From Chryseobacterium sp. H1D6B (GTDB lineage Bacteria > Bacteroidota > Bacteroidia > Flavobacteriales > Weeksellaceae), in contig NZ_JARXVJ010000001.1 in NCBI RefSeq assembly GCF_029892445.1, positions 1,922,001 through 1,986,000 of the forward strand: DNA of 64,000 nucleotides, read 5' to 3'. The notes below the pieces were generated by a model, which had not been told where the DNA came from, did not search any database, and was given only the letters and a program-made list of their open reading frames with translations. Below, one piece after another: positions 27,606 through 36,749 of this stretch. Numbering within the stretch: position 1 is the first letter of the stretch; each line of letters begins with the position of its first letter. The position numbers and the translations under genes were made by a program.

Positions 27606-28025
27606 ATGAAAATAACACTTAACAGAATAAACGACGACTTCTTGTTTGAATGTACCAATTCTCAAGGAAATTCTATCCTTTTAGATAATACTTCACAGCC
27701 AGGAGCAAAAGGAGTTTCCCCAATGGAAAGTGTTTTGATGGCGGTAGCTGGATGCAGCGGAATAGATGTGGTTTCTATTTTAAAAAAGCAGCGTCAGGAA
27801 ATCACTGGCTTTAAAGCAGAAGTAGAGGGAGAAAGAGTTCAGGTAGAAGACGCAAAACCTTTTAAATCTATTAAAGTTAAATTTCTTCTAGAGGGAAATA
27901 TGGATCCTAAGAAAGCATTAAAAGCAGCAGAATTATCTTTTGAAAAATACTGTTCTGTTTCCAAAACATTAGAACCTAATGTAGAAATTGGATATGAAGT
28001 TTTATTAAATGGAGAGAAGATCTAA
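27606..28025 (+). CDS. OsmC family peroxiredoxin-like protein
   Basis: OsmC/Ohr proteins reduce organic hydroperoxides with two cysteines. The 139 residues contain the peroxidatic Cys in AVAGCSGIDV (about residue 50) and the second Cys in KYCSVSKTL (about 117), the same arrangement as OsmC-type proteins. The Arg and Glu of the active site cannot be assigned with certainty. It is cytosolic and has its own promoter and a strong bidirectional terminator. Confidence 0.9.
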   Translation: MKITLNRINDDFLFECTNSQGNSILLDNTSQPGAKGVSPMESVLMAVAGCSGIDVVSILKKQRQEITGFKAEVEGERVQVEDAKPFKSIKVKFLLEGNMDPKKALKAAELSFEKYCSVSKTLEPNVEIGYEVLLNGEKI

Positions 28026-28043
28026 TCTCTAAATACAATACAT

Positions 28044-28075
28044 AAAAAAAACCGGACAGGCAGTCCGGTTTTTTT
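28044..28075. terminator. bidirectional terminator between OsmC and T9SS-protein genes
   Basis: A-tract, CCGGAC, AGGCA loop, GTCCGG, T-tract. The hairpin has T-runs on both strands and lies between convergent genes. Confidence 0.92.
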
Positions 28076-28095
28076 ATTTTAGAAACTATTAATAA

Positions 28096-29769
28096 TTATT
28101 TCTTAATTATTTTGGTGCTCTTTACAGAACCGTCTTTCATCGTTGCTGTCAAGATATAAAGCCCTGACTTGATTCCGGATAAATGCAGTGCAGCAGACGG
28201 ATTGTCCATTGTTTTCACTGTAATTCCTGAAAGATCTGTAATTGAAATGTGTTTAACATTAGATGCGTTTTCAATATAAATAGTATCACTAAAAGGATTA
28301 GGATATGCCAGTCTTTCTTTAGTCGCAGCTGTTGTTTCATTTACAGCCAAGGATAAAGGCTCTAGTGTTACAGTAACTGTGAATGTATTATTGTCAACTC
28401 TATTGTAGTCTGGATTACAGTCTGAGCTGCCATAAGTTCTCCATGCTCTAAGTTCAAAATTTACATTTCCAGTAAGAGTATTAGCCAAAGTTAAGCCGGT
28501 TCTATTATAAGAATATGTTCCACTGTTACTTCCTGAACCGGAAGTAACAGATGCTTCTGTTGTATTATTTGTTGAACAGATCAATAAACTTCTCTGCTCA
28601 GCCATCCATCCATTGCTGGCGGTAGTCATGGTATAAGAAACATCAGTGGATTTTATCTTGTAACCCGCAGGAACGCTTACTGTAAGGGTTCCAGGACAAT
28701 TGGTGGTAGATGAGGTAGAAACCGAAGTGTTGTACATAGTATTGATGTCTCCAGCTGTATAAGTAGTAGAAATCTGCCCTGTTGTGAACTGTTTCAGTTT
28801 CCAGATTCCCTTCACTGAACCGCAGTTTGTTCTTACCCAGAAATAGTAGGTCTGGCCTAATGTAAGAGGACTGAGACTTACAGAAGTGGTTCCTGCCGGA
28901 ACAGTTCCTGTAGGCGCTGTTGTCACAGTAGGCGTAGTAGAAGATGTACTGTAATAATATTCATAACCTGAAGACGGAGGGCTTGCCGGCGCAGTCCAGC
29001 TCAGCGTAGCATTCGTCATACCCGTTGTGCTTGTAATATTGGTAGCAACAGAACATGAATTATATACATCTGCTGAAAAAGCAAAAATATTAGGAATTCC
29101 GCCTGTTCCTGTTTTGGTTACAGTAACACTCTGAATCAGCTTTGGCTGATTAGCCGTGCTTATAGCCAATGGAATCTGATATAGTCTTGGATTAATTCCG
29201 CTTCCGGATTCTAAAACATTATTATTAAGATTAATTCTTCCAATTCCCTGAATGGCATAGTTAGATCCGCTGTACCAATCTGATATACTCGCTGTAAATG
29301 TTTGGGAAGTTCCGTCAGAGAAATTAACATCAATGTCTACTGGAGCCGCCCCGCTTCCTCCTGTTGCCAGCATATATAAACTTACCGCAGAAATAGGAGT
29401 AGAAAAGGTAAGGGTTCCGTTATCATTGACATTCTGTAGTCTTAATGAGTTATTTGAGCTGTAGGAAGCCATTTCATAACTAAGTCCTGAAGTTGTTCCT
29501 ACCGCAGAATTAATGATTCCATTTACCGGAAGGCCGTAAGTAAGAGCTGCACTAGAAGAGGTCAATTGAAAATCTCTTGATACAAAAGCATAGCTTACAC
29601 CGTCTACATCATAGTTTGTTGACGTCGTAGCAGCGCCTATTCCATTAGCAATAACATCAGCGTTAAATCCACTTTGAATAGGAACTGTCTGGTATTGCTG
29701 AGCATTGATCTGACTAGCAAGCATACTGGTTAATAATAAGCCTGCGATAGGTAGTAATTTTCCTTTCAT
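28096..29769 (-). CDS. secreted protein with fibronectin III and T9SS type A sorting domains
   Basis: The 557 residues contain a signal peptide (about 1-23), an N-terminal Ser/Thr/Asn-rich domain (about 25-235), a fibronectin type III-like domain (about 243-330), a further beta-rich region and a C-terminal type A sorting domain. That last domain starts at YPNPFSDTIYI and ends KSTKIIKK, and it directs export by the type IX system and removal on the cell surface. No catalytic motif was seen, so adhesion or carbohydrate binding is possible. Low-complexity Thr/Ser runs are evident. It is a single gene with its own terminator. Confidence 0.85.
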   Translation of the reverse strand: MKGKLLPIAGLLLTSMLASQINAQQYQTVPIQSGFNADVIANGIGAATTSTNYDVDGVSYAFVSRDFQLTSSSAALTYGLPVNGIINSAVGTTSGLSYEMASYSSNNSLRLQNVNDNGTLTFSTPISAVSLYMLATGGSGAAPVDIDVNFSDGTSQTFTASISDWYSGSNYAIQGIGRINLNNNVLESGSGINPRLYQIPLAISTANQPKLIQSVTVTKTGTGGIPNIFAFSADVYNSCSVATNITSTTGMTNATLSWTAPASPPSSGYEYYYSTSSTTPTVTTAPTGTVPAGTTSVSLSPLTLGQTYYFWVRTNCGSVKGIWKLKQFTTGQISTTYTAGDINTMYNTSVSTSSTTNCPGTLTVSVPAGYKIKSTDVSYTMTTASNGWMAEQRSLLICSTNNTTEASVTSGSGSNSGTYSYNRTGLTLANTLTGNVNFELRAWRTYGSSDCNPDYNRVDNNTFTVTVTLEPLSLAVNETTAATKERLAYPNPFSDTIYIENASNVKHISITDLSGITVKTMDNPSAALHLSGIKSGLYILTATMKDGSVKSTKIIKK

Positions 29770-29964
29770 AAAAATTATTTTTTATTATTTGTCTTGCTAA
29801 TTTAAGGAATTTATTATCATTAATTCAAGATAATTTGTTTTTTAATGGTTAATTTTCATCTTATTTAATTGAATTGTGTTTTTTCGGGAATTATTTTAAT
29901 TTATAACTTTATTTTGGTTCCTAATATGATGGATTGTAATCGAAATTAATGACAGTTTATTTTA

Positions 29965-29999
29965 CAAAAAGAAAAGCCAGTAATAAAACTGGCTTTTCT
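29965..29999 (-). terminator. terminator of the large glycosidase gene
   Basis: On the minus strand, a 12-bp stem with arms 29988-29999 and 29970-29981 is followed by TTTTTG. It lies directly behind the stop codon at 30004. Confidence 0.85.
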
Positions 30000-30003
30000 G
30001 ATA

Positions 30004-32619
30004 TTATAGTGTTAGTTTAGGTTTCATAAGTTTGGCAACAGTAGCTGTCCACCCGGTTTGATGGGATGCACCGACACCCCTGCCGTTATCACCATGAAAA
30101 TATTCATAGAAAGTGATATAGTCTTTAAAATGTTCGTCATGATTAAACTTGTCATTTCCTCCATTAAATGCTCTTTGACCGTACTCATTCTTTAAAAATA
30201 TAGAACAGAGCCTGCCGCTGATGTTCTGGGCAACTTCATCAAGATTTCTCCTGTCTCCGCTTCCGGTTGGAAGTTCAACTTTTAGGCTGTTTCCGTAATA
30301 ATAATGGAAACGCTGCAGACTTTCAACGATCAGGAAATTAATAGGAAACCAGATCGGGCCTCTCCAGTTGCTGTTCCCTCCAAACATTGTACTGTCACTT
30401 TCTGCGGGAGTATAATAAACAACATTTTCATTTCCATGAACAGAGAATCTAAATGGATTTTCCTCATATACTTTAGACATTGCTCTGATTCCATATTCAC
30501 TTAAAAACTCTTTTTCATCAAGCATTCTGGTCAATACTTTTGTCAATCTGTTTTTACGGAGAATACTCATCAGATGTTTTCTTCCATATCCTTCTTCTTC
30601 CCAGTGGGAAACGAGTTTGGTGAGTTCCGGCTTGTTTTTTAAAACCCATTCCATCCGTATTTTAAAATTAGGCATTTTCTCTAGCAGATGATGGTCTATA
30701 ACTTCCACCGCAAATAATGGAATTAAACCAACGATACTTCTTAATCGTAAAGAAACACTTTCATCATTTCCTAGCTGCAGTACATCATAAAAGAAGCCGT
30801 CTTCCTCGTTCCATAGACCTAGTTTGTCATCCCCCATATTTTCCATGGCTTCAGCAATGTATAGATAATGTTCGAAAAACTTGATTGCCATATCCTCATA
30901 CACCTGATAATACTGGGCGAGTTCCATAGCGATACGCATCATGTTTAATGCATACATTGCCATCCAGCTTGTTCCATCGGCCTGCTCTAAATGCTGGCCG
31001 TCTTTCAGTTCCATATTTCGGTCAAACGCTCCAATATTATCGAGTCCTAAAAATCCGCCTCCAAAAATATTTTTTCCGCTTTTATCCTTTCGGTTGACCC
31101 ACCAGGTGAAGTTCAGAAGTAATTTTTGAAAAACTTTTTCAAGAAACAACAGATCCGGTTTGCCGTTCGTTTTTTCATCAATTTTAAAGACTCTGAAACA
31201 GGACCATGCATGAACCGGCGGGTTTACATCGCTTAAATTCCATTCGTATGCAGGAAGCTGTCCATTGGGATGCATGTACCATTCTTTGGTAAGTAAAAGA
31301 AGCTGATTTTTTGCAAATTCAGCATCAATGATTGCATATGGAACACAATGGAAAGCCAGATCCCATGTTGCATACCAGGGATATTCCCATTTGTCGGGCA
31401 TGGAGATGATATCCTTATTGTGCATGTGGTTCCATTCGGTATTTCTTACATAATCGTTGAAATTCCTGGGAGCATCGAAATTAGGATCTCCTTTCAGCCA
31501 CTTTCCTACATTATAATGATAGAACTGTTTATTCCAAAGCAGGCCGGCAAAAGCCTGCCTCTGAACATTCTGCTCATCTTCATTCGCTACATCATGCTGA
31601 ATTTCTTTATAGAATTCATTCGCTTCAGCAATCCGAGTGTTAAAAATTTCATCAAATTGGTCAAAAGGATCATCCGTTTCATTTGGAGATAATCTAAATT
31701 CAAACGTTTTGGATTGTCCTGCATCTACTATTTCGTCAATTAAAAAAGAAGCTTTTGTTCCTCTTTGATCAGGATTTATAGTGTTTTTTTGATGAACAAT
31801 ATAATCATTGATACCGTCTTTATAGTAAGTTTTTTCAGGAGTGGGGGCTCCGTAAAGTTTAGGGGTATTAGTTTCGTTGTCACAAAATACAACTTCTGCA
31901 TTTTTATCTTTTGAATAGAAATTTTTTATCGTAATGCTTTCATGATTGATATGGATACAGCCGTCAGAAAAGGTTTCTAATTGGGCTTTATAGGTATTAT
32001 ATCCCCATTTCCAGTTATTTCTGTACCAAAGAGTCGGAGCAACTACTATAGGCGCCGCCTGCTGGCTTCTGTTACACACCGTAATTCTTACTAAGATATC
32101 ATTGACTTCTGCTTTACAGTACTCAATAAAAATATCAAAATATTCATTATTGTTAAAAATTCCGGTATCTATTATTTCATATTCACTCTGTTTCTTGCTT
32201 CGTCTGCCGTTTTCAAGAATAAGTTCATCATAAGGAAATTCATTGATAGGGTATTTATACACCATCTTCATATAACTGTGAGTGGGAGTATTATCCAGAT
32301 AATAGAAAATTTCTTTAATATCTTCGCCATGATTTCCCTGATGGTTGCTGAGTCCAAAAAAACGCTCCTTTACCATTTTGTCTTTCTTATTCCAGAATGA
32401 AAGTGCGAAACATAGAAGTTGTTTGGTATCTGAGATTCCTGCAATTCCTTCCTCTGCCCACCGGTAGGCATAGCTTTCTGCTTTATCGTGTCCTGTGAAT
32501 GCCCATGCATTGCCGTTCGGGCTGTAATCTTCGCGGACATTTCCCCACTGCCTGTTGCTTACATAAGGACCCCAATTTTGCCAGTTTTTATCTTGTAATC
32601 TTTGTTTTTCAACATTCAT
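30004..32619 (-). CDS. GH63/MGH1-like glycoside hydrolase
   Basis: This is a large cytosolic-type glycosidase (no signal peptide) of 871 residues, with an N-terminal beta-sandwich followed by an (alpha/alpha)6 barrel. The motif SNWRGPIWFPINFL near residue 750 and TWDLAFHC near residue 420, with its candidate acid Asp, match the MGH1-like and GH63 group of glucosidases and mannosylglycerate hydrolases. Such proteins typically act on alpha-glucosides. With no signal peptide the substrate should be an intracellular sugar such as a trehalose- or glycerate-like compound, or glycogen. This is an inference from the family. It is a single gene, divergent from the methionine operon. Confidence 0.85.
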   Translation of the reverse strand: MNVEKQRLQDKNWQNWGPYVSNRQWGNVREDYSPNGNAWAFTGHDKAESYAYRWAEEGIAGISDTKQLLCFALSFWNKKDKMVKERFFGLSNHQGNHGEDIKEIFYYLDNTPTHSYMKMVYKYPINEFPYDELILENGRRSKKQSEYEIIDTGIFNNNEYFDIFIEYCKAEVNDILVRITVCNRSQQAAPIVVAPTLWYRNNWKWGYNTYKAQLETFSDGCIHINHESITIKNFYSKDKNAEVVFCDNETNTPKLYGAPTPEKTYYKDGINDYIVHQKNTINPDQRGTKASFLIDEIVDAGQSKTFEFRLSPNETDDPFDQFDEIFNTRIAEANEFYKEIQHDVANEDEQNVQRQAFAGLLWNKQFYHYNVGKWLKGDPNFDAPRNFNDYVRNTEWNHMHNKDIISMPDKWEYPWYATWDLAFHCVPYAIIDAEFAKNQLLLLTKEWYMHPNGQLPAYEWNLSDVNPPVHAWSCFRVFKIDEKTNGKPDLLFLEKVFQKLLLNFTWWVNRKDKSGKNIFGGGFLGLDNIGAFDRNMELKDGQHLEQADGTSWMAMYALNMMRIAMELAQYYQVYEDMAIKFFEHYLYIAEAMENMGDDKLGLWNEEDGFFYDVLQLGNDESVSLRLRSIVGLIPLFAVEVIDHHLLEKMPNFKIRMEWVLKNKPELTKLVSHWEEEGYGRKHLMSILRKNRLTKVLTRMLDEKEFLSEYGIRAMSKVYEENPFRFSVHGNENVVYYTPAESDSTMFGGNSNWRGPIWFPINFLIVESLQRFHYYYGNSLKVELPTGSGDRRNLDEVAQNISGRLCSIFLKNEYGQRAFNGGNDKFNHDEHFKDYITFYEYFHGDNGRGVGASHQTGWTATVAKLMKPKLTL

Positions 32620-32638
32620 AAATCATCATTTTTCAATA

Positions 32639-32669
32639 CGAAGGTAGATTTTTTGAAAAATAATTTCAA
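32639..32669 (-). promoter_or_regulatory. probable promoter of the glycosidase gene
   Basis: Minus strand: TACCTTCG (32639-32646), a one-mismatch -7 element, with TTG (32667-32669) 20 bases upstream of it. The start codon at 32619 lies 19 bases further downstream. Confidence 0.35.
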
Positions 32670-32772
32670 TTATTTTAATCTGAATATTCCTTAACACTGG
32701 CTTGAAATTGTTATGGTTACGGCGTTTTTTAGAATAAATTATTTTTTTTTTAATTTTTTAAAAGAAATGACC

Positions 32773-32780
32773 TATCTTTG
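32773..32780 (+). promoter_or_regulatory. -7 promoter element of the methionine operon
   Basis: TATCTTTG matches TAnnTTTG. It lies 29 bases before the SAM riboswitch core, giving a leader that carries the whole aptamer. Confidence 0.6.
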
Positions 32781-32809
32781 CACCAATCGTTCATTTAAAT
32801 ATTGAAAAT

Positions 32810-32914
32810 GTTATCCAGAAAGGCTGAGGGAATAGACCCTTTGATGCCTTAGCAACCCTTTACGAGAGTAAAGAAGGTGCTACGTTCTACCAAATTTATT
32901 TTTGGACAGATAAC
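32810..32914 (+). promoter_or_regulatory. SAM-I (S-box) riboswitch
   Basis: The 360-base gap from 32620 to 32979 holds this riboswitch. The pattern is the S-box core: GTTATC / GATAAC closing stem (P1), GGCTGAGGGA, CCCTTTGATGCC, TAGCAACC, a P3 hairpin CTTTAC-GAGA-GTAAAG, GGTGCTAC, and GGACAGATAA. All the conserved landmarks are in the right order, and it sits in front of a methionine operon as expected. SAM binding should shut expression down. A short GCCA/TGGC stem at 32933-32947 downstream may be part of the expression platform, but there is no T-tract after it, so control may be at translation or by another mechanism. Confidence 0.9.
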
Positions 32915-32979
32915 TTACTGAAGTTCTTTTCAGCCATTTCTCGTGGCATTTTCAAATTTGTATTATTTAAAATATAAAA

Positions 32980-33918
32980 TTGAAAACAGAACTCTTACAT
33001 ATTGACTTTTTGTATCGTACGAATTCCGGGAAGGAATACAATATCCCGTTAAGCTACCAGCTTTTCGGGAAAGACTTGTTTACAGCTCCCATTATTTTAG
33101 TAAACCATGCTTTGACAGGAAACTCTGACGTTTCAGGTGAAAAAGGCTGGTGGAAGAAGTTGATTGGAAACAATCAGATTATTGATACGAATAAATATAC
33201 CGTTCTGTGTTTCAATATTCCAGGAAATGGATATGACGATTTTTTCATCGAAGAATACGAAAATTTTACAGTTTCAGATATTGCAGAGATCTTTTTAAAA
33301 GGTCTCGAAATTCTGGCTATACAAAATCTATATGCTGTTATCGGCGGATCGCTTGGAGGTGCAGTAGGATGGGAAATGCTTTTTAAAAAACCTGCGCTTT
33401 CGAAATATTTTATTCCTGTCGCATGTGATTTTAAAACACATGACTGGCTTCATGCGCAGTGCTTAGTTCAGAAGTTTTTATTAAATGAAACAGAAGAACC
33501 TCTGCAGAAAGCAAGAATACACGCCATGCTGTGTTACAGAACACCGCAGTCTCTTAATAGCAGGTTTCAAAATAAATTTAATCAGGAAAAAAGGCAGCTG
33601 GAATCAGAAGACTGGCTTATTTATCACGGGAATGCTCTTAACGATAGATTTAGTTTAATGTCATATAAGCTGATGAATCATCTTTTAATGAATATCAATG
33701 CAGACGAAAGACTATTGCATACAATAGATGCTTCGATACATTTAGTTTCTGTAGATACCGATTTATTCTTTCCTGCTTCTGAAATCAAATCTTGTTTTGA
33801 AAAACTGAAAAGCAAAAAAGGAAATGTTTTCTATCATGAAATACAGTCAATTCATGGGCATGATGCCTTTTTAATGGAATATCAACAATTAAATAACATT
33901 ATTAAAAATATTTTGTAG
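32980..33918 (+). CDS. metX: homoserine O-acetyltransferase family protein (MetX-type)
   Basis: MetX-type enzymes acylate L-homoserine with an acyl-CoA, the first committed step of methionine synthesis in this pathway. The fold is alpha/beta hydrolase: nucleophile Ser124 in GGSLGGAVGW, Asp in VDTDLFFP, His in IHGHDAFLMEY. At 312 residues it is somewhat shorter than classic MetX (about 350-380). Whether it uses acetyl- or succinyl-CoA cannot be read, but the neighbouring MetZ prefers succinyl-homoserine in other organisms. The only usable start is TTG at 32980; an in-frame TAA lies 12-10 bases upstream. One base separates its stop codon from the next ATG. Confidence 0.85.
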   Translation: MKTELLHIDFLYRTNSGKEYNIPLSYQLFGKDLFTAPIILVNHALTGNSDVSGEKGWWKKLIGNNQIIDTNKYTVLCFNIPGNGYDDFFIEEYENFTVSDIAEIFLKGLEILAIQNLYAVIGGSLGGAVGWEMLFKKPALSKYFIPVACDFKTHDWLHAQCLVQKFLLNETEEPLQKARIHAMLCYRTPQSLNSRFQNKFNQEKRQLESEDWLIYHGNALNDRFSLMSYKLMNHLLMNINADERLLHTIDASIHLVSVDTDLFFPASEIKSCFEKLKSKKGNVFYHEIQSIHGHDAFLMEYQQLNNIIKNIL

Positions 33919-33919
33919 A

Positions 33920-35458
33920 ATGAAAAATGCTAACGAAATAAAATTTTTGAAAAACAGATCGATCATCAAATTTGAAGGTGAAGATTTTTTAGGAGAAATT
34001 GGAGTGGATGGAAGAATCTTCAAAGCGCTGACGCTGGCAAGAATAAGTGTAGGAGTAATTTCCCAGCAGGCCATTGAGAACGGAGTTTCAATTTTAGTAC
34101 AGGAAAGCGATTCTGAGAGAGCCGTAAATTGTCTGATCGAAGAATTTGAACCGGAAAGGAAATCAGGAAAAGTTTCCCAGATTTATAGTATCAATAATGT
34201 TTCTGTACTGGGTTTTGTTGCTGAAGACTTCAATAAAGTGCTTGCAGAGCTGGCTAGAAATAATGTTTTTCCATTGCTTTTAAATCAGATTGCAAGTGAA
34301 AAACGAGTAAATATTGTAGTGACTTCTTCACAGGATGAAAAAACTAAAAATATCATTGAATCCGAAATATTCAAGAAACCCAAAACGGTTCATCTAGCGA
34401 TTATCGGACATGGGAATGTGGGTAAAACGCTGATTAATCAAGTTTTAGAATCTTCAGAAGAAATTAAAAGACGTAAGAATATTGATCTTAAAGTAGTGGC
34501 TGTAGCTAATTCTAGGAAAATAGCTTTCAATAAATCAGGCTTTGATGCTCAATGGAAAGATGAAGTTTTAGCGGCTGACAGACCTTCAGATGTGAATGAA
34601 CTGATTAATTTCTCAAAAGAAAACCAGTTAGAGAATCTTATTGTAGTTGATAATACAGCGAGCAAAGACTTCGTGAAAAATTACCATGCACTGGCTGAAA
34701 ACGGATTTGATCTGGTTTCATCCAATAAAATATTCAACACCCTTCCTATTGAAGAATATAGAAAACTAAGATATACGTTGAATAAAAATAACAGAAGATA
34801 TCTGTATGAAACTAACGTAGGAGCAGGGCTTCCTTTAATTGATACCATAAAATTATTACACCTTTCTGGAGAAAATATCACAAGAATCAAAGGTGTATTC
34901 TCGGGGTCGTTAAGTTATATTTTCAATAATTTCTCTGTAAGAAATGATAAATTCTCAACAGTTATTGGAGAAGCAATGGAAAAAGGCTTTACGGAACCGG
35001 ATCCGCGTGAAGACCTTTCGGGAAATGATGTAGCTAGAAAGCTATTGATCTTAGCGCGAGAATTAGATCTTATCAATGAATTCAGCGATATCAATATTCA
35101 AAATTTAATTCCGGAAAATCTTCTTTCAGTTGAAAAAAATGAATTCATTTCAAGATTAGAAGAGCTCGATGCGGAATATCAAAAAATTAAAGAAAATCAG
35201 GCACCGGATCATGTACTTCGGTATGTAGGAGATCTGCATGGTGATTTACAGGAAGAAAAAGGACTTCTGGAAGTGAAACTTGTGTCTGTTCCTGCAAGTT
35301 CAGCTTTAGGACAGCTGAAAGGATCAGATTCAATTTTTGAAATCTATACAGAGAGTTATGGAGAAAACCCAATTGTAATTATGGGAGCAGGAGCAGGAGC
35401 TCAGGTGACCGCAAGAGGAGTTTTTGGAGATATTTTAAGAGTAAGCGAAACTAAATAA
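33920..35458 (+). CDS. homoserine dehydrogenase with N-terminal ACT region
   Basis: The enzyme reduces aspartate semialdehyde to homoserine with NAD(P)H. The 512 residues split into an ACT-type regulatory part (about 1-155) and a homoserine dehydrogenase (about 158-512). The latter begins with the GHGNVGKTLI nucleotide loop and contains ETNVGAGLPLI and the conserved FTEPDPREDLSGNDVARK. This matches the C-terminal half of ThrA/MetL bifunctional enzymes, including part of the ACT region, but the aspartokinase catalytic domain is absent. A separate aspartokinase must exist elsewhere. It is co-transcribed with the acyltransferase upstream and metZ downstream (87-base gap). Confidence 0.9.
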   Translation: MKNANEIKFLKNRSIIKFEGEDFLGEIGVDGRIFKALTLARISVGVISQQAIENGVSILVQESDSERAVNCLIEEFEPERKSGKVSQIYSINNVSVLGFVAEDFNKVLAELARNNVFPLLLNQIASEKRVNIVVTSSQDEKTKNIIESEIFKKPKTVHLAIIGHGNVGKTLINQVLESSEEIKRRKNIDLKVVAVANSRKIAFNKSGFDAQWKDEVLAADRPSDVNELINFSKENQLENLIVVDNTASKDFVKNYHALAENGFDLVSSNKIFNTLPIEEYRKLRYTLNKNNRRYLYETNVGAGLPLIDTIKLLHLSGENITRIKGVFSGSLSYIFNNFSVRNDKFSTVIGEAMEKGFTEPDPREDLSGNDVARKLLILARELDLINEFSDINIQNLIPENLLSVEKNEFISRLEELDAEYQKIKENQAPDHVLRYVGDLHGDLQEEKGLLEVKLVSVPASSALGQLKGSDSIFEIYTESYGENPIVIMGAGAGAQVTARGVFGDILRVSETK

Positions 35459-35545
35459 AAATGTAATACTCTAGTAATGTGTTAATTTAATAATTGTAAC
35501 TAAATAATTAGTAAATTAGATACGTTGCTGGCAAATTAAAACTAT

Positions 35546-36706
35546 ATGGAAAATTTTGAAACATTTGCAATAAGAACACAGACTGAAAGAAGTCAGTTTG
35601 ATGAGCACTCAACCCCTTTATATCTTACATCCAGTTTTATTTTTCAGGATGCGGAAGATATGAGATCGAGTTTTGCAGAAGAAAAATCTAAAAATTTATA
35701 CAGCCGTTTTTCAAATCCGAATGTAACTGAGTTTACAGATAAAATTGTAAAAATGGAAGGGGCAGAAGCAGGATATGCTTTCGCAACAGGAATGGCTGCG
35801 ATTTATTCTACTTTCGCCGCACTATTGAGTTCTGGAGATCATATTGTAAGCTGCCAGTCGGTTTTCGGATCTACCCACACTTTATTTACAAAATATTTTC
35901 CCAAATGGAATATTGAAACTACCTATTTCAAAGCTGATGATGCCGAGAATATCGAAAAATATATCCAGCCGAATACTAAGGTTCTGTATGTGGAAACCCC
36001 TACAAATCCGGCTATCGAAATTTTAGATCTGGAATATTTAGGAAAAATAGCAAAAAAACACAATCTGTTATTTATTGTAGATAACTGCTTTGCAACACCT
36101 TATCTTCAACAGCCTGTTAAATACGGAGCAGATGTTGTGGTGCATTCTGCAACCAAGCTCATTGACGGGCAGGGAAGGGTTTTAGGCGGTGTAGCAGTAG
36201 GAAAAGAAGAACTAATAAGAGAGATTTATCTTTTCGCAAGAAATACAGGACCTGCAATGTCTCCTTTTAATGCTTGGGTATTGTCAAAAAGTTTAGAAAC
36301 ATTAGCAATACGTGTAGAAAGACATTGTGAAAATGCATTAAAAGTGGCCGAGTTTTTAGAAGCACATCCTAATGTGGAATTTGTAAAATATCCGTTCTTA
36401 AGATCTCATCCGGGTTATGAAATTGCAAAAAAGCAGATGAAAATGGGTGGAAATATTGTTGCTTTCGAAATAAAAGGAGGTATAGAAGGCGGAAGAAACT
36501 TTTTAAATAGCATTCAGATGTGTTCACTTTCTGCAAACCTTGGAGATACAAGAACTATTGTAACACATCCTGCTTCTACCACTCATTCAAAATTAACTGA
36601 TGAAGAAAGAAATGAAGTAGGAATCACGGCAGGTTTAGTCCGCTGTTCAGTAGGGCTGGAAAATGTAGAAGATGTTATCGCAGATTTAAAGCAGGCTTTG
36701 GGTTAA
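35546..36706 (+). CDS. metZ: O-succinylhomoserine sulfhydrylase (MetZ-type)
   Basis: This PLP-dependent gamma-replacement enzyme converts O-acylhomoserine plus sulfide to homocysteine. The 386 residues have the Cys/Met metabolism PLP fold. The Lys in [15 protein letters not shown] binds PLP, and this segment resembles MetZ rather than MetB/MetC. Other hallmarks are SRFSNPN near residue 55, VDNCFATP, and SLGDTRT-like [15 protein letters not shown] near the C-terminus. It lies between homoserine dehydrogenase and the methionine synthase genes. The acyl donor preference is inferred from the family only. Confidence 0.9.
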   Translation: MENFETFAIRTQTERSQFDEHSTPLYLTSSFIFQDAEDMRSSFAEEKSKNLYSRFSNPNVTEFTDKIVKMEGAEAGYAFATGMAAIYSTFAALLSSGDHIVSCQSVFGSTHTLFTKYFPKWNIETTYFKADDAENIEKYIQPNTKVLYVETPTNPAIEILDLEYLGKIAKKHNLLFIVDNCFATPYLQQPVKYGADVVVHSATKLIDGQGRVLGGVAVGKEELIREIYLFARNTGPAMSPFNAWVLSKSLETLAIRVERHCENALKVAEFLEAHPNVEFVKYPFLRSHPGYEIAKKQMKMGGNIVAFEIKGGIEGGRNFLNSIQMCSLSANLGDTRTIVTHPASTTHSKLTDEERNEVGITAGLVRCSVGLENVEDVIADLKQALG

Positions 36707-36749
36707 TTCAATAAAAATGGGTTTCAGCCTGTTTATAAAAATGTATAAA

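Noticed and set aside
36717..36749. Upstream start for the homocysteine methyltransferase half
   Set aside because: The 11 extra residues are not family-like; the ATG at 36750 gives the expected N-terminus.
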